The notes beneath the pieces were generated by a model. It made no database searches and was not told where the DNA came from. It worked only from the letters and a program-made list of their open reading frames with translations. From NCBI GenBank assembly GCA_032622095.1, contig CP136061.1:51907762-51971761 (forward strand): 64,000 nt of DNA. The letters run 5' to 3'. Shown here piece after piece: positions 36,493 through 46,759 of the stretch. The stretch's first letter is position 1, and every line of letters starts with the position of its first letter. The translations under genes and the position numbers were made by a program. Source of the DNA: Siphonodentalium dalli. Its lineage: Eukaryota; Mollusca; Scaphopoda; Gadilida; Siphonodentaliidae.

Positions 36493-36850
36493 CTAGGGGA
36501 TTGCCCGTCAAAATGACGGGTATATACATTTTCTTCGTTACTGATCTGACAAATTAATTTATAGCGCCCATTTTCAACAACGCCTTGGTAGAGCGCATGA
36601 AATTTCCGTCAAATAAATAGCAATGCAAGTGTGGGTTTGTGTACGACGTCACACGACGTCATTTCGACAATAAGAAATAGTATCTACTTGAATGTAAATG
36701 TGGCGTTTGGGGACCACAATAGCGAACATTCATCAGACACATACATTCAAGCATATACACACTCATTCTCACGCTCAAACTTGCCCTCTTACTTACATCA
36801 ACGGGAATCAAAATGCTCTAAACAGGCGATCGGGCAATCTTTCATATTGT
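36493..36850 (-). mobile_element. Helitron 3' terminus, minus strand
   Basis: On the minus strand, a stem-loop (CCCGTCATTTTGACGGG, plus coordinates 36505-36521) is followed by CAATCCCCTAG and then a host T: hairpin, CTAG, T. This is a Helitron-type end of a different family from those at 8446 and 42607. The body runs to the right; its 5' limit was not found, so the right coordinate is only approximate. It lies within intron 1. Confidence 0.55.
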
Positions 36851-37289
36851 AATTGAAATCATGATCAACAATAGAGAATGATTTAAAACTTCAAGTGATG
36901 TTATACACTTTTTTATTTTTAGTTCCGGTTTATCACGACACTCAACCGAAGGGTGACTATAATTACTATAATTGAAGAGAGTAAAAGGTAGAGCGGAAAT
37001 ATAATTCTTAAGGGAAATGCGCGATTCTGATGAGTATCAGGAAATGTATGCCTTTTGTTTATTTATAGCGCTTTCTATTAGAAACCAGTTTTTCTCAAAT
37101 TCTGTTATCTTCATATTATAATTTTCGAGCATTGAATTTGTTGCATCGATAGCTGTGTTGGAGGGCTACAAAAAAGCATTGACGGACAGCATGTCTGTGT
37201 TGAATTTAGTTCGATATTGGTATTGCTTTACAAACAGTATTATAAAACTGATATTGTTGTACTTGTGGCCAGAAAGAGATACACTAACT

Positions 37290-37647
37290 TTAAAGACATA
37301 TTATGGACTTGTTCGGTTTCGTTAAATTGATATGTTAGTACTCAGGCGCTATGCCAACATGGACAATGTAGCATTCTACTATCATCCCCGAAAATTTCAA
37401 AGTAATCGTCCATACCGCTCCGTAGAAAACATCGTCTGAACTATACGCCCAATTGTAAATATTTACACCTCGATTCTGGACGCAACTATCAGCGATAATC
37501 TAACACCAATGATATCTCCATCGAGAGTCATTGCATTTAATTAATATATCGTCAATTTGGATTAAAATTCGTAACAACTAACTACTTTGAGCAAGATTAT
37601 TCTCAATTTCTATTTGATCACCCTACCGGAGTGTTTCATATCACTTT
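37290..37647 (-). repeat. 340-bp dispersed repeat, copy 3, ends 19 bp before exon 2 acceptor
   Basis: Inverted relative to copy 2. Its AAAGTGAT terminus ends at 37647, and the exon 2 acceptor AG is at 37665-37666. The two copies around exon 1 are therefore inverted, with exon 1 between them. Confidence 0.8.
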
Positions 37648-37666
37648 ACGATATATTTACTTGCAG

Positions 37667-37843
37667 TTCGGTTATGGAGAGTGCTAATAGGTGGCTCAGC
37701 GAAAAACCGTGTTATACTGTTTACAAATGCGAGACGCTGGTGATACAAGTCGGAAAGGACGGAATAGTCGACCTAAACACAATGATGACGACGTGTGATA
37801 TACGCACAAGCACTTCATACAAAGTTTACGTTATGGGAGTAAG
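37667..37843 (+). CDS. Repeat-domain protein, coding exon 2 (first repeat unit)
   Basis: Acceptor TTTACTTGCAG, donor GTAAG|GTAACA. Phase 2 in and phase 2 out, so the frame joins exon 1 and exon 3 cleanly. It encodes residues 71-129: helix with W80-L81 (ANRWLSEKP), the strand YTVYKCETLVIQV with C92-E93-T94, a polar loop and the strand YKVYVMGV. In my alignment this is unit 1 of the internal repeat. Confidence 0.75.
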
Positions 37844-37849
37844 GTAACA

Positions 37850-38250
37850 TATTACTCTAACAATAGTTAGTGCCACAGAATATATCAACAAACACATAAC
37901 TCGCCAAAGAGTATGACCTCACATATATGCACGTATACAGATTGACGTCGGTACACATGACGCTAATCATATGTGGGTGATCGAAGTCCACAGTTATAAA
38001 GTCGCGGTTATTATCCAACTGATTCTACGATAAACTGTTTCCATTAAATTATAAATTTTATATAAATATGATATTGTTATAAATATGCAAATATACAATG
38101 GTCAAATGTCAAGTGGAAACCCCCGCCAACTGAGACCATGACCTGGCCACAGGCACAGGCAACCCGTATTGAGATAGTCGTGTGAGATTTCCCTGTTTCA
38201 CACCCCACGTGACGTGCTGCCTCACCCTACCCATGTGGCTGATTTACATA
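37850..38250. other. Intron 2, first part
   Basis: No repeat recognised. Confidence 0.4.
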
Positions 38251-38251
38251 C

Positions 38252-41200
38252 TTAAACCCCTGTCACACTCAGGCCGGCGCTCTCACTGCGCTGCAAAAGT
38301 ACCAACATATGACTAACACGCAAGAGGAGCGCCGAAAACTGTCGAAAATTGTCAAACTTTTAAAAGTATGCTCCTATTGCGTTCCTACTTTGTCAAGTCT
38401 CACGCTCTTAGTGCGTTCAAGTCGCTGTCATTGTGATGCTAGTACGTTCTCAATAAGTTCGCAAAACGCTCTCTGCGCGGGCGCGGAGAGTATAGATAGC
38501 GCCTCCTGCGTTCTTCAGTCATAGTCAGTTTTTAGGTTGTGGGCAAAATACCCAACACTCCGCAATAAATTAGCTGTCCGATTAAACTACTGTCACACTC
38601 CGCTGCGATCAGACCGGCGCTTGCATTGCGCTGAAAAATAATCAAAGCGCCAATCAAAGCGCAGTAAGGTATCCAAGAACGTATTGGTGACGCAGTGGAC
38701 ACTGGATAGGACGGGAGAGGGTATCTGTGATCGCTCCAGAGCGCCAGAGCGCCGCGCTTGTTTTGTGCATGCACACAACAAGCGCAGAGGTTCGGCGTTC
38801 TGACCAGGCGTATTACCGTCGCCATGACAGCGCAAAGCGTACTAAAAACGCAATGACAACGACTTGAACGCATTAAGAGCGTTTACGGCGTGGAGGAAAC
38901 GCAGTGAGAGCGTGCGAGAGCGTGAGACCTGACAAAGCAGGATCGAAATGGGTCGTACACACAGGGACGTGGCTAGAGGGTTTCCGTTGGGGATGTCAAC
39001 CTTGGGAAATTCCAACTGCACCCCCCCCCCTTGAGTTAGAAGTTTTTGCATAATTCCATTTGCACCCCCCCCCCCCTTGCACCTTAGTGTGTTTAGGCCT
39101 AATATCCTATATCTTCATATCTTCATAAACCATGTTTCTATATTCCCGGTATGAGAACATTCAGATATTTTAACCTGAAACATTGCATAAATCCTAATAT
39201 CTAGTGGTCTAACTCCATACAATTGCACACGGCTACGGACAAGAGACCACGACATCACTGAGCTGACCATCGTTGTTCGGCCGGTGTGAGAAAATTTTGA
39301 AATTCGAACAAGAAAATCGCAAATCCTAGCATCCAGACTGGCCTCAACTAAAGCTTTTCTATATAGTGTTGGACATTTCAAACCTCATACCCCCCTCAGG
39401 TTGTAAAATTCTCCAACTGATGACCACAAGTTTGACCAAATGTAGTAATATATTGTTAAACTTATTAGCATTTTTGTATTGGCCACAGGGGAGAGACAAT
39501 GACACACCAGGCCGATCATGGTTCGGCCCGGTGTGCGAAAATATTTTAATCTGAACAAGAAAATCGCAAAATCCTAGCATCTAGACTAGAGTCAAGCATT
39601 CTTAGAGTTGGAAATTTCAAACCTGACACCCCACTTAGGTTGGAAAATTTACAACTGATGACAATGACAATGTTGACCAAATGTATGAGAATATTGTTTT
39701 CTTAAATTAACTAGCAGTTTTTGACTGGCCACGGGGGAGGGACCAGGACAAAAGATTTCCAAGTGTTGGAAATTTCCAACCTGTCACCTCCCTGAGGTCG
39801 GAAAATTTCCAACTGATGACCATTTCAGTCCAAAATTTTGACAAAAATAGGAAAATATGCAAATATTGGTCCAAAAACAATTAATTCCCCCCAATAAATT
39901 GTTTGAAAATCAAACTACAAGAACATTTCAACCTATTGTTGGTGTGAAATTTTCAACTAATGTTTTTGCAGGTATGAAATTTCCAACTGTTGAAAATTTT
40001 GACCAAAGTTGGGGGGGGGTGATACACCCCCCCCCATGTCGCCACGTCTCTGCGTACACAGAGCGCGATGAAAACGTGATAAGTGGGATAGGAGCATAGC
40101 TTGTCACGCGCGCTGCATGTATAACTGGTGGGGAGTTTCTCTTTCGCGTGCGGGCTGACATTATCAATGGGTGTTTTATACGTTTTATTTATAGAATGGG
40201 AATTTTTGGGATGATTAAAAGTCAAACTGCGAGCTGGAGGCCGAGTCCCGTAAAAGTTGCATGTAGTTGGGGAAATTCAATTTCGTTTATTGTGTTAATC
40301 AACGTTGAGTAATGTTTATTTTTGGTTTGTGATAAACTATATGTCAATTACAAATGAAAGAAATTTCTGCAGCCCACTGGGGGTTGTGGGCGGAGACGGT
40401 CGAGTCGGCCACCGGTTCGTTAATTAGGTGCTGGTTGTTATTGTTATTTAACGGAATTCTGGTTCGCAAAACCAATATATTTTATATTCTACAATTACAT
40501 TCTTGGGTTTATAATATATTATCTTGAGCGCGTTACCATTTCTGACATTGGTTCTCTTGTTTTAACAGATTGAAAATTTCTGACAATTTTCAGCGCTTCC
40601 ACTGTGCGTTACTCGTATTTTGATAGTTTTTCAACTCAAAGCAAAAGCCAGCCTGATCGCAGCGGAGTGTGACAGTGGTATGAGCAGACCGCATTTCAAA
40701 GTGGGATTGTACTGTAAACCTGCTGTAAACGCCGGAAGAACGCCATGTATAACGCTTGGGCGTAAAGCGAGCGCCAGAGTCGCAGTGGCAGCACAATGTG
40801 GACGTTCTATGAGCGGGAACCAGTCCATAACACCCCATGACAGCGCAATAAGTTTTGGACAGAGCCTCATTGAGCGTATTGAAGACGGGATAGGCACGTA
40901 GTGAAAATTTGATTAAGCTCACTGTAGTCACAAAAGACAAGATTAATTTCTTGCTGCGATCACGAGAAGCTAATATGCGCTCTTGCTACGTCCACATAAC
41001 GCTCACGTCGCCCGCTTGGCGCTTTGCTTTGCGCTGTCACGGCGACAGTACTACGTCCTGGCCAGAACGCCGAGCCTCTGCGCTTGTTTTGTGCATGCAT
41101 AAAACAAGCGCGGCGCTCTGGCACCTATGGGCGACCATGGAGATCCTCGCCCGTTGTGGCCAGTGTCCACTGCGTCACCAATCGGTGCTTGGAGACCTTA

Positions 41201-41276
41201 GTGCGTTTAGGTCGCCGCTTTGGTACTTTTGCAGCGCAATGAGAGCGCCGGCCTGGGTGTGACAGGGGCTTTAAAT
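38252..41276. mobile_element. GC-rich palindromic TIR cluster in intron 2
   Basis: ACCCCTGTCACACTCAGGCC at 38252 pairs with its reverse complement at 41250-41270, each next to TTAA. A second TIR pair (CTGTCACACTCCGCTGCGAT at 38590, inverted at 40650-40673) is nested inside. The stretch 38630-38840 is mirrored at 41000-41230, with shared GCGCTTGTTTTGTGCATGCA. Another inverted match joins 38370-38440 and 38855-38935. The elements are rich in GCGC/AGCGC in an otherwise AT-rich region. TTAA edges recall piggyBac-type insertion; no transposase. Confidence 0.65.
38952..40062. mobile_element. Inserted element with CAGGGACGTGGC ends and internal tandem repeats
   Basis: TACACACAGGGACGTGGCTA at 38954 pairs imperfectly with GCCACGTCTCTGCGTACACAG ending near 40061. 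Inside are 3-4 diverged units of about 200 bp (AAATTTCAAACCT...CCC...AGGTTG.AAAATTT.CAACTGATGACC), and poly-C/poly-G tracts at both ends that can pair (39021, 39065, 40012). It interrupts the GC-rich cluster. Confidence 0.55.
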
Positions 41277-41970
41277 GTGGATTACCATTTCTTAGTCTTC
41301 GGGGGTAAAATATATTTGCTTGTCGGCAAGCGTCGTGTCCGGCCCAAATATCTGGTCCCTTGGTGAGATTTGTCCATCCCACATCCCAGGTCATGATGGA
41401 TGATATTAACTGCAGCGACTTAAACTTTGACAAGTACGTTAACTATATATCAACTACTATACTCAATGCACATGTGGATATCCACGAGAAGATGCGTCCC
41501 ATTACTTGTTACACTGTCCGAAACATAATAACATTAGATCTACAATAGCCGACCGCATTATAAGTGTAAACGTTACCATAATTTCAATACAGAACATTGT
41601 CTTTGGAGATCATAATCTAGACGATGATAGTAATGCTAGACTCTTCGAAATAGTTCAATCATACATTTCACAATCGGAACGGTTTTCATGACCCTGAGTT
41701 GATACAAATATTCAAGTGTCCCGTCCAAGCACCACAGCTTATCCTGTACCAAGACATTCCCACCACTCATGTTGCATAAATTACCCCACCCCTCCCACAT
41801 GAAATTATAAGGACCACCAAACGTGGCACCATCTACAAACTTATTTACAAACTTATACATATATGCTATATAATATGGAGAGAAGATCTTCATAATCTAA
41901 GTTGCATAACTTGTTCTTCAATCCCCAGTGGTTACTCCCTCATCATTCATTACCTCCTCATCATCATTTA
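41277..41970. other. Intron 2, unassigned part
   Basis: Open frames such as 41360-41548 have no splice-compatible link with the gene and no recognisable domain. ACAAACTTATTTACAAACTTAT is a small duplication near 41834. Confidence 0.4.
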
Positions 41971-41974
41971 ATTG

Positions 41975-42000
41975 TCAATCTCTTATATATTTTGATACAA

Positions 42001-42034
<34 letters not shown>

Positions 42035-42607
42035 CTTAATACAAATCTACGATTCTCGACCGATCGGGACGAAACTTGGTATGTGTGTGTAGTTTGACCA
42101 GGCGGTGGTCGTTGTCGTATTGGCGAGCCCGTGCGACGCCTGTGCAGCGCATGCACAGACGAGATCTCGGAAACGGGTGGAGCTATCGACTTGAAATTTG
42201 GTATGTGAATGTATCTTACCCCGAGTACGAATTTTATCGGGTCGCCGAGCCCGTGCGACGCCAGCTTCGCGCATGCGCAGACGAGATCTCGGAAACGGGT
42301 GGAGCTATCGACTTGAAATTTGCTATGTGAATGTATCTTGCCCCGGATACGAATTTTATCGGGTCACCGACCCCGTGCGACGCCAGCTTCGCGCATGCGC
42401 AGACGAGATCTCGGAAACGGGTGGAGCTATCGACTTGAAATTTGCTATGTGAATGTATCTTGCCCCGGATACGAATTTTATCTGGTCGCCGAGCCCGTGC
42501 GACGCCAGCTTCGCGCATGCGCAGACCAGATATCGGAAACGGGTGGAGCTATCGACTTGGAAATTTGGTTTTTGAATAGCCCGGACAACGTCGGGCTCAT
42601 CGGCTAG
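41975..42607 (+). mobile_element. Non-autonomous Helitron-type element, copy 2
   Basis: Same build as at 7962: (TCTG)n at about 42000-42033, four 122-bp core units (CCCGTGCGACGCC at 42127, 42250, 42372 and 42494), and 3' stem-loop 42579-42596 followed by CTAG at 42604-42607 and T. It has one more core unit than copy 1, showing unit gain/loss. The left limit is approximate. Confidence 0.75.
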
Positions 42608-42631
42608 TCTACTATATATTTTGAGACTACC

Positions 42632-42635
<4 letters not shown>

Positions 42636-42665
<30 letters not shown>
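42636..42665. repeat. (TG)n microsatellite
   Basis: About 14 uninterrupted TG units. Confidence 0.95.
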
Positions 42666-42669
<4 letters not shown>

Positions 42670-43115
42670 CCTTTATAGACTCGAAAACGGCTCGACCTAT
42701 TGATCCCAAACTTGCTATCTAAGGGTAAAAAGCCACGAGAAGTATCATCGCACCGCTTCTGAGAACATCCGAGCACTCCTTCACCCTTCGCCCTGCCACC
42801 GTCGTTTGATACACGGGGATTGCCGAAATGTTAGAGTTACTTCGCCTACATCATACCGAAACATTATCTTCGATACACTGTTAAAAATTCTCATACAAAT
42901 CACCGTTATTTAGCAAATTAATATTATTTATAGAGTTATTGCCCTTCATATTAAATATGAAGCTAACATGCAGGATTAGCAAAACATTTCTTCATTTAGT
43001 GGACAGTCCCAAGCTCGCGTGCCACGCGTGGTTGGATTGTCCATTTATTAATGACCATTTTAGGTACCGATTGTCCCTTTATAAGTGGGCAATCCTTGAA
43101 GAATTGCCTGGAGTC
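42670..43115. other. Intron 2, unassigned part
   Basis: Nothing recognised. Confidence 0.4.
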
Positions 43116-43116
43116 G

Positions 43117-43490
43117 ACCATATAGGCAAGAGAATGCATTGGCCTAACAATTTTTTATCATTTAAAAAAAAAAAAATGTGTTCTTACAATTTTTAGGACA
43201 TAAAATAAAAAAACATCCATTACCCTGCAGGGAGCCCCACATATATATAGAAGCATATAGAAGAGTGTCGTCTGCTTGTGTTTGTCTGGGGCTCTGTATG
43301 GGTGAAATTATAAAATTGTTAAAGAATACAAGAGAAAAATATTAAAATTGTAAAAATATTGTTAGGCCAATGCATTCTCTTATATATGCGAGGCGACCTA
43401 TGGTCGACTCGCATATATAAGAGAATGCATTGGCACAGGGTAAAAAAATCCCGACTTACGACTGGATTTGATATGGCGGGTCACATATTG
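43117..43490 (-). mobile_element. Hairpin-TIR element, left end damaged
   Basis: Right end: hairpin 43362-43438 (GCCAATGCATTCTCTTATAT, centre GACCTATGGTC, reverse complement) followed by CAGGGTA and CGACTTACGACTGGATTTGA up to GGGTCACA|TA at about 43490. Internal part (43190-43350, with CCCTGCAGGGAGCCCCACAT) is the reverse complement of 45250-45450. The left hairpin survives only as a fragment (43117-43145). Confidence 0.8.
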
Positions 43491-43880
43491 GTTCAATATG
43501 TCCGGGTTCGGTACACCCACTGGCAAATGAAGCGTATAGCTATGGTGGGATATCAACACTTGGGGGTTATTCTGTAATTCGTTCTGAAGGAAAGCATTGA
43601 CAATGCTGGCGTTCATGTTATGTACAATGTTGTCATTCCTCGGTGTTGTCATTGAGATTAATATCTTCGTGATCGGATACAAATTAGCACATTTGTTAAC
43701 AATGCCCATCATCAATTATGTCTGACTGTATTCACCCTTTGATCAGAGATTTTTTATTCGTCCACATTTGCGACGTTAGATGTCCCGACGTTATATGTCC
43801 CTATATGGCATAGAATAACGCAATACTATCAAAGTTGAATAATATAATTCCTGTCTGAATGAACGTCAAATGTTATCAAA
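43491..43880. other. Intron 2, last part
   Basis: Nothing recognised. Confidence 0.4.
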
Positions 43881-43901
43881 CCAAATCAAAAATCATTGCA
43901 G

Positions 43902-44140
43902 ACTTTTGTTAGAGAAAAATGAAAAGCGGCACGTGACACAGATCGGGATGATGAGCGTGGTTCCCGATAAGGAGGAGGTAACTGTGATGGACTCACAATA
44001 CAGGAAACAAGAACCGATGATTATTCCTGGAGCCAATAACCGACTCGGCGTATTGCCTGCCGGATCTATAAGCACATACGAGGGAATAGATAAAACATTG
44101 CATAAACTAAACCAAGAACTCAAGAAAAGTCCTATAAAAG
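43902..44140 (+). CDS. Repeat-domain protein, coding exon 3 (end of unit 1, start of unit 2)
   Basis: Acceptor AAATCATTGCAG, donor TAAAAG|GTAGGA; enters in phase 2 (completing R130) and leaves in phase 1. Residues 131-209: LLLEKNEKRHVTQIGMMSVV completes unit 1 (V-TQIG--SVVP), then a linker rich in P/G, then the helix DKTLHKLNQELKKSPIK that opens unit 2. A long minus-strand frame overlaps it but is only a shadow. Confidence 0.75.
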
Positions 44141-44345
44141 GTAGGAATCAATTAACGTGCACACAAGAAAACATATATACATGTGCTGTCACACTCATCT
44201 GCTTAACCCTTTACCCAACAAACCGGCCAAAACCGGCCAAATAAAGCTTCAACAGCCTAAAATATCTTCGGTCTGTCTCAATAGAACCATACAAATATGG
44301 ATATCATTGGAACCGGCTCCTTGACCACATTGTGATAATTACAGT

Positions 44346-44550
44346 TATGCCCTGTGCCAATGCATTCTCTTATATATGCGAGTCAACCATAGGTCGCCTC
44401 GCATATATAAGAGAGTGCATTGGCCTTACATTCTTACATTCTTTAACAATTTTATAATTTTTAATGTGTTAAGCCAATGCATTCTCTTATATATGCGAGG
44501 CGACCTATGGTCGACTCGCATATATGAGAGAATGCATTGGCACAGGGCCG
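44346..44550. mobile_element. Two-hairpin element of the TGCATTCTCTTATATA family
   Basis: Hairpins at about 44350-44426 and 44474-44545 flank only about 45 bp of internal sequence (TTCTTTAACAATTTTATAATTT, also present inside the 45 kb copy). Outer edges are CCCTGTGCC...GGCACAGGG. It is a shorter relative of 45117-45585, lacking the outer TGTGACCCGCC parts. Confidence 0.8.
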
Positions 44551-45112
44551 TTCTGTTGGGTAAAGGGTTAAAAGGTACGAATCAATTCACGTGCACACGT
44601 TTGCGAAAACTATGTGTATCATATTCATGGGTTGACATGTATGACATGTATGGCCATATCACAACTCGCTTAGTTTCAGTGGTCAGATGACAGACGGGGT
44701 GAACTCCAGCGGGAACACATGCCATTCAGGGACGTGGCTAGAGGGTCTCCGTGTTCCATGCGGTGAGCGTGTCCACCATCCATGTGGTTATGGTGTCCAC
44801 CTTGAACATACATATTAACTGCACCCTCATGATACAAATTTAAACAAAGGGTCACAGGGGCGTGTCGTTAAAACGAGTGAAATATAGATAATATATAAAG
44901 ATAATTACGAAGCGATTTCATAGTATGATAATGTAATATTTCTCCCTATCTGATATTTCCAAGTAATGCATTCCACGGTAATATTACGACGCGTAGAGCT
45001 GCACATTGTCGTAGCCCGCAGCTAACATTAATTCTGGTTACGGCTTTGTATCGAGGCGCAGGCCGTGTGTTGTTGTGGAACATTAATCTAGATTACACAA
45101 CGGTCGTCCATG
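44551..45112. other. Intron 3, with CAGGGACGTGGCTAGAGGGT terminus
   Basis: Contains one end of the CAGGGACGTGGC family at 44727; partner end not found. Otherwise nothing recognised. Confidence 0.4.
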
Positions 45113-45116
45113 AAAC

Positions 45117-45583
45117 ATATGTGACCCGCCATATCAAATCCAGTCGTAAGTTGGGATTTTTTTTACCCTGTGCCAATACATTCTCTTATATATGCGAGTC
45201 GACCATAAGTCGCCTAGCATATATAAGAGAATGCATTGGCCTAACAATTTTTTACTATTTTAATATTTTTTTCTTGTATTCTTTAACAATTTTATAATTT
45301 CACCCATACAGAGCCCCAGACAAACATGAGTAGACGACACTCTTCTATATGCTTCTATATATGTGTGGGGCTCCCTGCAGGGTAATGGATGTTTTTTTAT
45401 TTTATGTCCTAAAAATTGTAAGAAACATTTATTTAAAAACAATGATAAAAAATTGTTAGGCCAATGCATTCTCTTATATATGCGAGGCGACCTATGGTCG
45501 ACTCGCATATATAAGAGAATGCATTGGCACAGGGTAAACAAAATCCCGACTTACGACTGGATTTGATATGGCGGGTCACATAT
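45117..45583. mobile_element. Full hairpin-TIR element (mariner-type MITE)
   Basis: TIRs start TGTGACCCGCCATATCAAAT and run about 130 bp each, including an internal 77-bp hairpin (left 45170-45246, right 45460-45536). TA dinucleotides flank both outer ends, as expected for Tc1/mariner-type insertion. Internal part about 210 bp with GTAATGGATGTTTTTTTATTT; no ORF of note. Confidence 0.8.
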
Positions 45584-46050
45584 CATGGCGACTTATGTTA
45601 CGCCATATTTTGTATAAAACGTTTGACATAGGATTCTCAAGATTATAAATTTATTACGAGACTACTTCATCTATTATATTATTGTGCGGAATCTGACTTT
45701 ATGTTATTGCTACATTCTTCATTGATTATTATCAAGGAATATTAAATATTATCAGCACATCATATCTTCAAGTTTATGCTGAATTGTAGATGCAGTGAGC
45801 TAATTTCCCCAATACACGAAAACGAGAGCTATCTCATAATAGTATGCAAAATAAGCGCTATGACGTGTTATCCGATCAATGATCAGAATACTATGTCAAA
45901 GTAATTTGCAATTGTTTATATATCGGTAATGACTAGAGACTTGGATTCAAATATGCAATGATTTGGTCAGACTAACATTAGATATGTCGATATATGTATA
46001 TGAACGATGAAAAACGATGAAACGTCATGCGATCTCAGATAGAGAGAGAG
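45584..46050. other. Intron 3, unassigned part
   Basis: Nothing recognised. Confidence 0.4.
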
Positions 46051-46054
46051 CTTC

Positions 46055-46558
46055 GAGTATGGAATGTATAATTTAACACCGAGCTATGTGTGTATACATT
46101 GAAATTGGGGATGGAATGTATAAGTTAACATTGGGGTATTGAATCTGTAAAATTCGGTTGGACTGTTTAATTTAAAATTTAATATTGGGGTATGGGATGT
46201 TTAATTTAACATTGTGGTATTGATTGTATCGTGAACATTTTTTGTATGGAATGTATAATTCAACACTTGGGTATGGAACCTATAATTCGAGTATGGAATC
46301 TTTAACATCCGGGTATGGAATGCATACTTCACGGTGTATGGAATGCATAATTTAACATTGGGTATGGTGTGTATCATTTATTATTAGGGTATTTTATGTA
46401 TAATTTAACATTGGGGTATGTTATGTGTAATTTATCATTGGGGTATGTAATGCATCATATAACATTGGGGTATGTAATGTGTAATTTATCATTGGGGTAT
46501 GTAATGCATCATATTACATTGGGGTATGGAATCTTTAACATTGAGTTATGGAATTAAA
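46055..46558. repeat. Minisatellite, about 27-bp unit, ends next to exon 4
   Basis: Diverged units of ATTTAACATTGGGGTATGGA ATGTATA type become regular at 46370-46530, where a 54-bp double unit (GTAATGTGTAATTTATCATT then GTAATGCATCATATAACATT) repeats. The array stops about 15 bases before the acceptor tract of exon 4. Confidence 0.85.
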
Positions 46559-46576
46559 ACAGACTTGTCTCCACAG

Positions 46577-46753
46577 GTTCTATTCTGAATATAGAAACGA
46601 CGGAAATAAAAACCCAGGACCGATTCCAGAGTAACAGTCTGGATCCCGATCTAACATGGAGGTTTGAATGTGGAAAGACGTCAGACCACAACAGATCAAC
46701 TCTGGTGATCAGAATGTTCTACATCATAGGTCCCCCGGTGCACGAGGAGATTG
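46577..46753 (+). CDS. Repeat-domain protein, coding exon 4 (unit 2 core)
   Basis: Acceptor TTGTCTCCACAG, donor GATTG|GTGAGT; phase 1 in (completes G210) and phase 1 out. Residues 211-268: strand SILNIETTEIKT with E216-T217, which aligns with C-E-T at 92-94; a polar loop with W237; and the strand LVIRMFYIIGPP that aligns with YVMGVRLLL of unit 1. Conserved splice sites and open frame support a real exon. Confidence 0.75.
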
Positions 46754-46759
46754 GTGAGT

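Noticed and set aside
38309-41433. Many ORFs in both strands in the GC-rich cluster
   Set aside because: GC-rich palindromic sequence has few stops by chance; mirrored copies give mirrored ORFs.
46369-46557. Repetitive hydrophobic ORF
   Set aside because: Translation of the 27/54-bp minisatellite next to exon 4.
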